Shown here: positions 43,694-53,088 of the stretch, piece after piece | How the letters are laid out: the number at the start of each line of letters is the position of its first letter | How positions within the stretch are numbered: the stretch's first letter is position 1 | Source of the DNA: Sporomusa acidovorans | GTDB taxonomy: Bacteria; Bacillota; Negativicutes; Sporomusales; Sporomusaceae | Reading direction: 5' to 3' | DNA length: 64,000 nt | Assembly (NCBI RefSeq): GCF_900101845.1 | Contig: NZ_FNAM01000012.1 | Span: forward strand, 1-64,000 | The notes under the pieces: generated by a model | Seen by the model: only the letters and a program-made list of their open reading frames with translations | What the model was told of the DNA's origin: nothing | The model's database searches: none | Program-made: the position numbers and the translations under genes

Positions 43694-45481
43694 ATGTTTA
43701 TCGTGAACCCAGACGTAAAAAGTCGAGTAATTTCAGCAGCAGAAATGGCAGCTGTATCTAACATTTCTAATTTGACCAACGATCGGATAGAAGCGTTGGC
43801 GGGTGGCCATGGTATGGTTAATATGGCGATTCATACTGTTGCAAACATTATTACAGAAGAAGTGCTCAAAGGCAGCAGTCTGTCCATTGAATTTGCCGAT
43901 GCTCGCAGGCTGCCGATCGATGATATCATGGAGAAAGCGATCAAAACAGCAAAATACTCCGGAGCTGATGGAGCAAACGCCGCATTAATCGTAGCATGCA
44001 TTATGTATTTGGCAGGCTCTAAGGCCCAGGTTGGCATACCTGCCGGAAACAGGAAACTAGGAGCTACCGCCCGGATGTTGGCCCATGTGGATCGAAGCGG
44101 TGTGGCCGCAGTTCCTACGTCTAAAATGAATAATAAAATCTCTGGGTTTCCTGCTGTTATGGCAATTAACCAGGCCATGATGGAGGGAAAGTTGACGACC
44201 TTTGATGGCAGAAGGATACCCATGTTTGTGGCTGGCGGCCCGGTATACGGGCATAGCGCGCTAGGGGAAGATTTTATCTGGCCAGAAATGGCGCAAAATG
44301 GTGCGCGTATCGGCACACAAGCGATGCTTGATGCAATGGCCGGTGCTGCTATGCAACCACGTCCTTTTACCGCCGCTGTTCTAGGAGCCGCAGCAATTCT
44401 TGAAATCATCCATCCGGATGCTGAAGTGCCGGAAGAAAGCGGGCAATACGGTCGGACAAGTTCGGCTTATTTGGTTGGTAAGTCGGCTGTCAAAACTGCG
44501 GGGCTTCCGGAAAAGATACACTTAAAAGTCACCGGGGAAGAATATGACACCGCAAAAGTTATTGGTGATGTCGGTTTAATTATTAAGGATATCGGTGGAC
44601 CCTCTGTAATCGGAATGATGGCCTTTGATGAAATCTTTTCTGCCTTTGCCGAAATGCTTTCGGGATTCTCTGGAACTCCTGTCAATGCACCACTCGGACA
44701 TGTCGGGGCTTATGCTATTATCGGGATGAAAGCATTGTTTGACAATAACGGAGATGTCGAGAAAGTTGCAAAAATGATTGCTGAAGAACGCGTTGCAACC
44801 ACATTTAATCCGGAAGTGGCGATGTTCAGCATAAACACAATAGCAAGAAAAGCTAATGAACTTCACAATGGTACTGTCACGCGTATGTTAATCAATGCTA
44901 CCGAGCCAGCAAGAGCTAAAGCCCTACATTCTCGTGCGGAGTTTGCTTTCGATCAACTATCGTCAGGTAAAACTCTTGAAGAAGTGGTCCGTACATTGGA
45001 TGATGAGCGTATTGCATGTGTTGAGAAACACGCCAATATTATTCTCAGCGGCATGGCAGGTGCTGATGTCAAAATTAAAATACTAAAAATAGCACCGGGA
45101 GCAAGAAGAACCTCTAACCTCGCGAAAAAGTACTGGGCTTTTGATCCGTTGGTTGATATCAGTGTTACTCTTGGAGATAAGACCGCTGTGATGCATGGAT
45201 TTGTCCATGACATTATACCGAAAATATGCAAAGGGGAATGTCCTGATATTGAATGGGCCGCTTCACTGGGCGGTGTGGTAACTGATGAATTTGCCTTGTC
45301 GGGAGTTTGTATTATGAATATTGTTGTACCTGCTGCCGTAGTCGCGGCAATGAAATTGTATACTCCCGTTGATGCGGCAACGATTGCTGAAAAGGCGGCA
45401 TATGTTACTGCTGGTATCCCCGGAGGAAAGGCTGCTGCAACACGAGTTGCAAAACTTGCGTTGCAGATTATTGAAGAATAA
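43694..45481 (+). CDS. Protein X, intact copy C: unrecognised 595-residue protein
   Basis: Homologous to the protein at 22149 over its whole length, at roughly half identity by eye, so an old paralogue rather than a recent copy. The invariant features are [61 protein letters not shown] and GFVHDIIP. The ATG at 43694 is favoured since GGAGGGA lies just before it. A frameshifted branched-chain aminotransferase and a larC2 follow, in a different order from cassette B. The pairing with larC2 is preserved. Function unknown. Confidence 0.72.
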   Translation: MFIVNPDVKSRVISAAEMAAVSNISNLTNDRIEALAGGHGMVNMAIHTVANIITEEVLKGSSLSIEFADARRLPIDDIMEKAIKTAKYSGADGANAALIVACIMYLAGSKAQVGIPAGNRKLGATARMLAHVDRSGVAAVPTSKMNNKISGFPAVMAINQAMMEGKLTTFDGRRIPMFVAGGPVYGHSALGEDFIWPEMAQNGARIGTQAMLDAMAGAAMQPRPFTAAVLGAAAILEIIHPDAEVPEESGQYGRTSSAYLVGKSAVKTAGLPEKIHLKVTGEEYDTAKVIGDVGLIIKDIGGPSVIGMMAFDEIFSAFAEMLSGFSGTPVNAPLGHVGAYAIIGMKALFDNNGDVEKVAKMIAEERVATTFNPEVAMFSINTIARKANELHNGTVTRMLINATEPARAKALHSRAEFAFDQLSSGKTLEEVVRTLDDERIACVEKHANIILSGMAGADVKIKILKIAPGARRTSNLAKKYWAFDPLVDISVTLGDKTAVMHGFVHDIIPKICKGECPDIEWAASLGGVVTDEFALSGVCIMNIVVPAAVVAAMKLYTPVDAATIAEKAAYVTAGIPGGKAAATRVAKLALQIIEE

Positions 45482-45651
45482 TATCTCAATAGGATACTAT
45501 TTTCTTAAATAGAAGTAACGGTATGTGAAAAGTACGGTTACTTCTATTTATAAATATCAATGAATTGACAAAATTGCTGCAAGATGTAGAGCGTACACAG
45601 GGTAGATGTATGCCGAAGTTATATAGAACCTCAAAGTGAGGAGGAAACAAT

Positions 45652-46708
45652 ATGGTTAACTTAGCGATTACGAAAGTGGTAAAGCCAAAAGTAATTCCGT
45701 GTGAAGATTCATTAGGGTTTGGCCGTTATTTTTCTGATCACATGTTTGTTATGGACTATCAAGCAGGGAAGGACTGGCATAATCCCCGCATAGTTCCTTA
45801 TGGGGAGGTTGCCTTATTTCCGTCAACGATGGCGTTGCATTATGGTCAAGCAATTTTTGAGGGAATGAAAGCCTTTCGCAATAAGCAAAATGAGATAGTC
45901 ATTTTTCGAACTAGAGATCACTTAACCCGGCTTAACCGATCAGCCCATATCATGAGTATTCCCGCTATTGATACTGAAGCTGTGTACGAATTTTTGCACG
46001 CCCTAATTGCAATGGAAAAGCATTGGGTTCCAGGAAAAATGGGAACATCACTGTATATCCGACCGTTCATTATTGCTGCCGACCCGTGTGTTGGAGTTAA
46101 GGTGTCTGACACATATCGGTTATTTATTATCCTGTCGCCGTCAGGAGTATAATCCTGTCAGCATAAAGGTGGAAGATAACTACGTCCGCACCGTGCATGG
46201 TGGCTTGGGCGAAGCCAAAACACCGGCCAATTACGCCGCTAGTCTCAGAGCTCAGGAAGAAGCCAAAAAGGCGGGGTTTGATCAGGTGCTCTGGTTGGAT
46301 GCTGTGGAACGAAAGTACGTAGAAGAAGTAGGCACAATGAACATCTTTTTCAAAATAAAAGGGGAACTTGTTACGCCTAAACTTAATGGTAGTATACTTG
46401 ATGGAATAACTCGCCGCTCAGTCATAGAATTGGCTAAGACATGGGGAATTGGGGTAAGTGAACGGGTGATTTCAATTGACGAAGTATATTACGCCAGTGA
46501 AAGAGGCGAGTTAGAAGAGGTTTTCGGTTCGGGTACTGCGGCAGTAATTTCGCCTGTGGGCCAACTTGTCTGGAAGGGCAGAAAAATCGTTATTAATGAA
46601 AATAAGGTCGGTGAGTTTACTCAGAAGTTATTCAATTACATTACTGATCTTCAAAATGGTAATGTGGCTGATCAATTCGGTTGGATCGATAAAGTTACAG
46701 CATTATAG
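45652..46708 (+). pseudogene. ilvE: Branched-chain aminotransferase, frameshifted
   Basis: The N-terminal half (SLGFGRYFSDHMFVMDY, then ALHYGQAIFEGMKAF) runs to a TAA at 46150. The rest, from [15 protein letters not shown] through [15 protein letters not shown] and the [16 protein letters not shown] motif to a TAG at 46706, is in another frame. The join near 46140 also lacks about five residues usually found there (YYPEG), so a small deletion rather than a sequencing error is likely. The two halves would otherwise make a normal 355-residue fold-type IV PLP enzyme. Confidence 0.8.
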
Positions 46709-46789
46709 ATCTTTGATTACCCCATTGAGTACTGAGGCGAGTGAATTAGCGAAGCGTACAACTTATATATTGAAGAGAGGAATGCTGAT

Positions 46790-47344
46790 ATGCTTTTGAT
46801 GACTACAGTTGACAATGTAAACGCTGAACACGTTCCGTACTTAATTGAGCAATTAATGGCAAAGGGAGCCGGCAACGTCCATGTGGTGAGCGCGATGACT
46901 AAAAAGGGGAGACCAGAGTATATTTTGCTAATTGATACACCTAAGGCAAATGTAGATGCAATCAGCGGCTATCTCGCGGCTGAGTTAGGGACCTTGGGTA
47001 TCAGGCAATTTAATGTCGACCATATTTCTTTTAAATATTCCATAGAAACGATGAAAGTGTCTCTGCGAGACGTAACAGGTAATAAGATTTGGGAAGATAA
47101 TGTGGATGTCAAGTTGGTCAAAGACGACCACGATAATCCACTTACCGCTCGTGTAGAGTATGAGTGCGTGAAGACGGCGGCAAAAGCTTTTGAAAGTCTG
47201 GGTACAGGGATTACCTTTTATGAATTAAAACAGATTATTGAGAGCAAGGCGTTAAAATATTTTAAGAACACAGATTTTGAAATTAATATTGAGCCAATAA
47301 ATAAAAACAAATTAAGAGAAGGTTGTTTTCGTAAAAGTTGTTAG
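46790..47344 (+). CDS. larC2: LarC2: C-terminal part of the nickel-insertion protein, copy C
   Basis: 184 residues, similar throughout to the protein at 21505 (MLLMTTVDNVNAEHVPYLIE, LGTLGIRQFNVDHISF, VEYECVKTAAKAFES). AGAGGAATG precedes the ATG. It lies 1.3 kb after protein X copy C, separated by the broken ilvE. A second LarC2 in a genome region with one LarC1 is odd and points to a role tied to X. It ends in TAG. Confidence 0.83.
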   Translation: MLLMTTVDNVNAEHVPYLIEQLMAKGAGNVHVVSAMTKKGRPEYILLIDTPKANVDAISGYLAAELGTLGIRQFNVDHISFKYSIETMKVSLRDVTGNKIWEDNVDVKLVKDDHDNPLTARVEYECVKTAAKAFESLGTGITFYELKQIIESKALKYFKNTDFEINIEPINKNKLREGCFRKSC

Positions 47345-47408
47345 TTTGCATAGGGGTTCTATTTGGGGATTGGTCTGGTAGCTTTAAATTATTATGGGAG
47401 TCTTTTGC

Positions 47409-47558
47409 AATATTACCGCTTCGATTATTAGACTGACAGATAATGCCCATAAAATGACCAATGGCGATTCCACTCAGCAGGCAGACATTATTCAAAACAC
47501 TGCCGGTATAGTTAATGACATGCCAAAGTCAGTAAATACAATCACACAAAAATGTTAA
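47409..47558 (+). pseudogene. Fragment of a chemoreceptor (MCP) signalling domain
   Basis: Fifty codons (NITASIIRLTDNAHKMTNGD, then STQQADIIQNTAGIVNDM) show the heptad pattern of an MCP cytoplasmic helix. No sensor or hairpin tip is present. A relic. Confidence 0.45.
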
Positions 47559-47567
47559 CGGCGCTAA

Positions 47568-48239
47568 CTGCACTGCACAGCAGGTAAGGAAAGCATCGAT
47601 GAAAAGGAAGCCAAGGGAGAAAAAGTACTCAATATACCAATAGGTGGTCAAGGCGTGATCGGTGCTGCCGGATATATACAAGCTGTGCCCGAAATTATGC
47701 GTCAGATGAAAGCACAAGACATCGACGCTAAATTCTTAGTCGTAAGCTATGGCTCAACAGGTACTTTTGCGGGTCTTTGGGCAGGCGCTATGCACTACAA
47801 AGTTCCATTTAAGGTTATTGGTATTCCAGTTCTGACTAACTACCCCTCCAGAGAAGACACTGCCAATTTCATCAATGAAATCAGCCAAACTTACGAAATG
47901 AGCTTTAGAGCATCTCCGGATGATGTCGAAATTGTTCCCGGTCCAGTAGATAATCGTTATTTTGGCGTGGAATACAATGTTCCTGACTCTTCTACATGGG
48001 AATACATTCAACTATTGGCCAGAACGGAGGCGATCTTCCTTGACCCCTGCTACACGGGCAAGGGGTTCCATGGGTTTGTGGACATGGTGAGAAGTGGAGT
48101 TATTCCTGCAGAAGAAGGAGCGATCTTTATTAACACTGGCGGTACTCCAGGGCTTTGGACAAAGGAGCATCTGGACTTTGCCCAGAGTGTTCTTTGGACC
48201 AGCGAAGATAAGATCACTGTTTTCAAAGCTGAACTCTGA
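47568..48239 (+). pseudogene. D-cysteine desulfhydrase-type PLP enzyme, N-terminally truncated
   Basis: The C-terminal 215 residues of the ACC deaminase/D-cysteine desulfhydrase family: NIPIGGQGVIGAAGYIQAVP, the PLP phosphate loop SYGSTGTFAGLWAG, and the end segment NTGGTPGLW. The PLP lysine region is missing, so the protein cannot be active. The frame is open only from 47568 and joins an MCP fragment, so a deletion removed the front. It adds to the sulfur amino-acid theme of the region. Confidence 0.75.
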
Positions 48240-48530
48240 CCTGTTTTGCTCATAAAAAATTAATGTAAAGGAGACCGATTAAGAAAAAAAATATTAGATA
48301 AAGCGCCGGTAGCGATAGGTCCTTTGTGCCGGTAAAATGGTCTGGATAGAGATACTTCTTGCCGATGTTATATTAGTTACTATGATTTTTCATAGTAACT
48401 AATAAACTTATTAATATTTACATTCATTATGAGATTAAGGTATATTTGAAGAAGCTTGAAGCTGAAGTTTCAATTAGCAAAATAGGATAACAGAACAAGC
48501 TCGCAGATTTGGTATAAGGTAGAGGATATA
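48240..48530. other. Intergenic region
   Basis: AT-rich; contains the palindromic element at 48378-48413 and the AGAGGA ribosome site of the TSCPD gene. No gene seen. Confidence 0.4.
48378..48413. promoter_or_regulatory. Palindromic operator candidate (second copy)
   Basis: ACTATGATTTTTCATAGT, a perfect hyphenated palindrome at 48378-48395, is followed by TAATAAACTTATTA. The pair matches 15904-15936 upstream of an HxlR gene, and the similarity continues for about 40 bases further. Confidence 0.55.
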
Positions 48531-48794
48531 ATGGTCGAATACGAAACTAAAGGTGTATGTTCAAGAAAAATTCAATTTGCGATTCAGGATGGTATAGTTA
48601 AGGATGTGTTTTTTTTAGGTGGTTGTAATGGCAATCTAAAAGGTATTAGCAATTTGGTTGAGGGAATGAAAGTGGAAGATGTTATTAACAAACTCGAAGG
48701 AATAAAGTGCGGGTCAAAAAATACGTCTTGTCCGGCGCAACTGGCGATAGCGTTAAAACAGCAGGCTGCGGCTCATATTACACCAAACTCCTGA
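48531..48794 (+). CDS. TSCPD-domain protein (TIGR03905 type)
   Basis: 87 residues. The TSCPAQLAIAL motif at about residue 64 and the two inner Cys (FLGGCNGN, IKCGSK) identify the small TSCPD family, related to a zinc-binding tail of B12-dependent ribonucleotide reductases. Its role alone is not known. AGAGGATATA precedes the ATG, and a terminator follows. Confidence 0.85.
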   Translation: MVEYETKGVCSRKIQFAIQDGIVKDVFFLGGCNGNLKGISNLVEGMKVEDVINKLEGIKCGSKNTSCPAQLAIALKQQAAAHITPNS

Positions 48795-48801
48795 AAGTGA
48801 C

Positions 48802-48840
48802 AAAGGTTCAGATATTGAGCTGATATCTGAGCCTTTTATT
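48802..48840 (+). terminator. Rho-independent terminator
   Basis: AAAGGTTCAGATAT against ATATCTGAGCCTTTT. Confidence 0.85.
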
Positions 48841-49539
48841 GTGCTTTAGCATGTTTCAGGTGCTCGTAGACACCTGAAACCAAAAATCACTTGCTATGTG
48901 GGCAATGTCGTCACAGGCAATAGGGAAAAATACCGTAATAAAGAGCTAAAAAACATATTAATGTTTCGGTGGTGGTTGATCTAGTATGCGGGAATACAAA
49001 AAAAATAAGATAGAGAAAGGTATCAACCAAAATTCGGAAATAGTTAAAACCCGTGAATTTCGCGGTTTTTTTGCTGTTTTGGGGGTGGAGGGGAGCAATC
49101 CAAAGCAAAGATATTTGCTATATTTTACCAATATTTTGCAGGATCTTGTTAATTTATAGAATAGAATGGAGACAGGTTCCGTGTCCCGGCAGTTAAAATA
49201 CAAAGCTAGAGTAGTCGTTTGCCGCTGCTTAGAGAACTTGGAATTTATACGGGGTATTCTCTATGTCCATCAAATCTATTAAGGTCACTTTTCTCGTATT
49301 AGGGAAAAAGGACTTTTTGGCCGATAACAAATGCTTTGATGCTACGTTTAGCCCGATTTTAAACATAATTATATTTCATAAAAAGGCTTATACTATTGCA
49401 GGAAAATTATTGTAAATATAGAAAAATAAACTATTAGAATAGGAACAATCCGAAATTATTTCCTAAAGCATAGTCTAAACCCTTATTTTAGCTGGTAGTA
49501 GCCGATAGGCAAACTGTGAATGATTCGGGGGGGCTGTCC
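48841..49539. other. Gene-free stretch with hairpins
   Basis: A perfect 10-bp inverted repeat GTTTCAGGTG...CACCTGAAAC (48853-48880) and a terminator-like hairpin (AACCCGTG...CGCGGTT followed by seven T, 49046-49072). No coding frame is convincing. The end carries GGGGGG ahead of the activator. Confidence 0.5.
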
Positions 49540-50982
49540 ATGACAATAACAGCCATTGCTAGAATAGAAGAGTTAGAACGCGAGAATCAATTGTTGAGGA
49601 GTATCATTGATACGATAAACGAAGGGGTATTTGCTGTAAACGAGAAAGATGAAATACTCTTATATAACTCTGGGGCTGAAAAGACAGAAGGATTAAAAAG
49701 GAATGATGTTCTAGGTAAAACTCAGGCTGAAGCGTATGCATCTTTCGAAGAATATTATTTTGCCGGAGATGTATGCCAAAAAGTGATAAAAGCAGGTATT
49801 CCATTGCATGATCAACAATACCAGTACACGCTAAGTGATGGGAGAAAGACCTATATAGCGTTTGATGCGTATCCTTTTTTTTATAAGGATAAGGTTGCCG
49901 GAATGTACGTGATTGGCCGTAATATGGAGACAATGGGTGAATACATAGCTAAAACCCTAGAGGTCCATAAGTGGATAACTAACCAGGAAAATCCCAAAAC
50001 TACCGGAGCAAAATTTTGCCTTAGTGATATCATTGGAGATAGTAATGCTATTAAAGAAGCTATCTGGACAGCACAAAGATTTGCTAGATATAATTCTCCG
50101 GTGATGCTTATAGGAGAAACGGGAACAGGCAAAGAACTGTTCGCTCAAGGAATTCATAATTCAAGTACTTTCGCAGAAGGACCTTTTGTAGCAATAAATT
50201 GTGCGGCTATTCCTGAAACGTTATTAGAGAGCGTTTTGTTTGGAGCGGTTAAAGGTGCCTTTACTGGTGCTAGCGACATGCCTGGCCTATTTGAACAAGC
50301 AGAGGATGGGACAATATTCTTAGACGAAATAAACTCGATGCCACTTTTTCTCCAGGCTAAATTACTACGAGTGCTGCAGGACAGAATTGTTAGAAGAATA
50401 GGAAGTAAAAAAGAAACACCGGTGAACTGCCGAATTATAAGTGCTACTAACGTAGATCCTTTTTCTATAGATAATGATGAAATACTTCGTTCTGATTTGC
50501 TGTATCGATTAGCTAAGGTAACTGTATTTATTCCCCCCCTGAGAGAGCGGCAAGGTGATGTTACATTTCTAACCAGGCATTTTGTTAAAAGGGCAAGTAG
50601 TAAATTCGGTTTAGTAACAATTGATGTATCGGACGAATTGCTTAGTTTGTTTGAAAGCTATCATTGGCCAGGTAATGTACGGGAGTTAGAGAATGTTATT
50701 GAAAGCGCAATGCATTTTGTCGGGAATGAAGAGAATGTATTGCAATTTAAACACTTACCTCTCCATTTTAGAAAAAGAATAAATTGTAAGTCTACATCAA
50801 GTTACTCAGAATTGCCATCTTCGGGTAATACTTTTTCAGGAACTTTACGAGAGATTGAGAAAAGATTAATTAAGGATGCTTTACTAAGAAATGCTGGAAA
50901 TATATCTAGGACAGCAAAAGAACTGAACATTTCTAGACAAGATTTACATTATAAAATAAAAACATATGAAATAAAAAAATGA
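49540..50982 (+). CDS. Sigma-54-dependent activator with PAS sensor and Fis-type HTH
   Basis: 480 residues. A PAS domain (LLRSIIDTINEGVFAVNEKD) at about 17-130 is followed by an AAA+ domain with Walker A GETGTGKE, the GAFTGA sigma-54 loop and Walker B IFLDEINS. The protein ends in a Fis-like helix-turn-helix (NISRTAKELNISRQDLHYKI). ATG 49540 is chosen after GGGGGG; the GTG at 49516 is also possible. It is the closest activator to the sigma-54 promoters of mttC (53918) and pylT (54291), and is the best candidate to switch on trimethylamine use and amber decoding together. Confidence 0.88.
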   Translation: MTITAIARIEELERENQLLRSIIDTINEGVFAVNEKDEILLYNSGAEKTEGLKRNDVLGKTQAEAYASFEEYYFAGDVCQKVIKAGIPLHDQQYQYTLSDGRKTYIAFDAYPFFYKDKVAGMYVIGRNMETMGEYIAKTLEVHKWITNQENPKTTGAKFCLSDIIGDSNAIKEAIWTAQRFARYNSPVMLIGETGTGKELFAQGIHNSSTFAEGPFVAINCAAIPETLLESVLFGAVKGAFTGASDMPGLFEQAEDGTIFLDEINSMPLFLQAKLLRVLQDRIVRRIGSKKETPVNCRIISATNVDPFSIDNDEILRSDLLYRLAKVTVFIPPLRERQGDVTFLTRHFVKRASSKFGLVTIDVSDELLSLFESYHWPGNVRELENVIESAMHFVGNEENVLQFKHLPLHFRKRINCKSTSSYSELPSSGNTFSGTLREIEKRLIKDALLRNAGNISRTAKELNISRQDLHYKIKTYEIKK

Positions 50983-51022
50983 CCTCGTTTTGAATTGATC
51001 CAAAAAGTTAGACAAAATTGAA

Positions 51023-51145
51023 CTAAGCAGATTTTAGGGAATGAGTTCTGTAATTTACAGGGCTCATTCCTTTTAATCTTTGCTTAATACGATAATTGTT
51101 ATAGTGATCAATATAATCATGTAATTCTTCCATAAACTGCTCTAA
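51023..51145 (-). pseudogene. IS3-family OrfB C-terminal relic
   Basis: On the minus strand 40 codons read LEQFMEELHDYIDHYNNYRI, then KQRLKGMSPVNYRT, and end in TAG. This is the last part of an IS3-type transposase. The flanking TGATCCAAAAAGTTAGACA at 50997-51015 looks like the terminal repeat. Nothing of the catalytic core remains. Confidence 0.75.
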
Positions 51146-51419
51146 CGCGTACAGATAAAACTACTCCTGTTTGAGCAGTCCAAAAAAAGTTTTCTATTAA
51201 CGCAGCGAGCGACTGACGGAACGGCTGTGACTTAGTTTTTTTCTCACAACTGCTTTTTTCTTCTCTTTTAAAAAAGGGCGTATCCCTTCACGTTTTTTCA
51301 ATAAACGTTTTGCGACACGCCCGTAAGTTTAGTTAGTCAAATCCATTTTTTCGCCATGGAGTATGAGGCCCTGCTCGCGTCTAATGGCGATGTATGGAAA
51401 GACTAGTGTTAATACTGTA
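51146..51419. other. Intergenic region downstream of mttB
   Basis: No gene. It holds the minus-strand terminator at 51270-51323. The bases just before 51420 would be translated if ribosomes read through the mttB amber stop. Confidence 0.4.
51270..51323 (-). terminator. Rho-independent terminator of mttCB
   Basis: Read on the minus strand: GGGCGTGTCGCAAAACGT, loop, ACGTGAAGGGATACGCCC, then TTTTTT. It lies about 100 bases past the mttB stop. Confidence 0.75.
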
Positions 51420-52892
51420 CTATTTTAACAATTGTTTTTCGGCATCTAAGACAATCTGATGAATTTTTTCGATTGCTTCATTAGATAAGACAGACGGCTT
51501 ATGAGTTTCGAGAATTTTTCTTGCTAATATAGCGGATTTTTCCGCCATATCTTTACCGCCTTCTGCAAGCCAGTCTTGCCGATTATTACGGTCCATAACT
51601 AGAGGAGAAGATTGAACTTGCCTAAAGTGTTCGAATGTATGATCTTCTCCCAAGTATTGACCTTTAATGCCGACACTATGGATTACATCGATGGCTAAAG
51701 TCTCTTCATTGACTGGTACGCCAACCAAAACAGTCTTGATCATACGCACGAAATCAGCATCAGAGACTACTTGGCCGAGACTCATGGTGATGCCGCTTTC
51801 CCACATGCCCGGTCCGTAGATCATGTTAGCACCTGCTAGCATGGGTAGGAGGGCTGTAAGGGTTTTTTCGTGTCCGGCTTGCAGATCAGGTAATTTGCTA
51901 TCAGTCTATCCACCGGCAACAAGCGTTGGTATATTGTACATTCTAGCAATACTTGCAACTCCAGCGTTGATCAGCCCTGTTTCAGGGCAACCGAGCATAG
52001 CCGCAGCCTTATGACGCATGTCAAGCGTACCTGTAGAACTTCCGTAGATAAATGGCGTCCCTTTATTAACTAATTGGGACAGAGTAAGAGCCCCCAAAAT
52101 TTCGGCATTCATAACTACTAATGCTCCGGCTAGCGTTACGGGAGCCATTCCGCCAGACATAGCCATTGATAAAATCATCGATGGAACGCGGGCCCTAGCG
52201 GCTTCCATAACAGCAGCTACGGTACTTTCGGGCATTGTTAGAGGGCTTATAGTACAACCACCTAACATCATTATAGGACGGTCGCTTAGTTTATCCATTC
52301 CGCCAGCGGCAACAGCACCCATTTCAAGGAGTATTTTCGCAGTAGTTTTATTTTCAGGACTAGCCAATACATGTTTGTTGGTGTTAATTAAGGGAGCTTC
52401 AAAGCCATGTATACAGGCTACTTTGGGGTCTACATCCCTAGCAACCATGGTATCAAATACGAAGTCGTATTCATCGAGGTAATCGACTAACCTGGCACAA
52501 TCAGCAATGTCTTGTTTGGTGGTTTCACGTAGTTCTCCAGTATATGGGTCTTCAATTAAGATGCCTAAGCCAAATGGGCAAACATACACTCTTCCGTCCT
52601 CAAGGATAATGTCATATTTTGCATCTTTTCCGGCAAGAAAGACGCTGGCGGGTGCACTCTTGAGAGCATCTTCAACCATCCAAGCTGGAATCTTCACAAC
52701 CTTTTTCTCGTAATCTACCCGAGCACCATTACGATCAAAATACTCAAGAGCTTCTTCGTCGGTAATGTTTAGTCCTGTTCTTTCGAGGACTTCAAGAGTG
52801 GCTAAATGAATGGAATGTAAGTCTGAGTCGGAAAAAATCTTTAAGCTAGCTCCTTTAAAGGAGGAATATCCAGCACTTGTGTTACGCTTCAT
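51420..52892 (-). CDS. mttB: Trimethylamine:corrinoid methyltransferase MttB, with in-frame pyrrolysine codon
   Basis: 490 residues if the TAG at 51906-51908 (codon 329) is read as pyrrolysine. Before it the protein reads YNIPTLVAGG and after it TDSKLPDLQAGHEKTL, the exact context of the active-site Pyl of MttB; no shift is needed to join the two parts. MttB moves one methyl of trimethylamine to the Co(I) corrinoid of MttC. The ATG at 52892 has GGGGAGG eight bases upstream; the TTG at 52898 is too close to that site. The ATG overlaps the TGA of the 53-residue frame upstream. The final stop is also TAG. Confidence 0.93.
51906..51908 (-). other. Pyrrolysine (amber) codon of mttB
   Basis: CTA on the plus strand is TAG on the coding strand. 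It falls where all pyrrolysine-containing MttB proteins have Pyl, and a complete pyl operon lies 2.4 kb away. Confidence 0.93.
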
Positions 52893-53050
52893 TTCCAATG
52901 CCTCCCCAACATATTCATTTTAAAATTTACCTGTATTGAGTCACATACTTCTAAAGTATTGTAATGGATGGCTTCAACATCGAAATCAGAAAACAACTGA
53001 ATGCCGCAACCGACCCAATTGCAATGACCTGACGGCCGATTCCTTTTCAT
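52889..53050 (-). pseudogene. N-terminal relic of a second mttB; possible leader peptide
   Basis: Fifty-three codons from an ATG with AAGGAGTG upstream. The stretch GIQLFSDFDVEAIHYNTLEV resembles residues 15-35 of MttB (KIFSDSDLHSIHLATLEV), then the sequence drifts. Its TGA overlaps the mttB ATG as ATGA, and the mttB ribosome site lies inside it. It is either a duplication relic or now serves to couple mttB translation to mttC. Confidence 0.6.
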
Positions 53051-53088
53051 GATATAGCACTCCTTTTTGATGACTATTCGTTTAGCGT

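Noticed and set aside
44000..44409. Long minus-strand frame opposite protein X copy C (192 codons) and similar ones opposite copies A and B
   Set aside because: These antisense frames mirror the Ala/Gly-rich codon pattern of X and have no ribosome sites; shadows.
51906..51908. mttB read as a pseudogene with a nonsense mutation
   Set aside because: The stop is TAG at the known pyrrolysine position, both sides are in the same frame and conserved, and a full pyl operon is next door.
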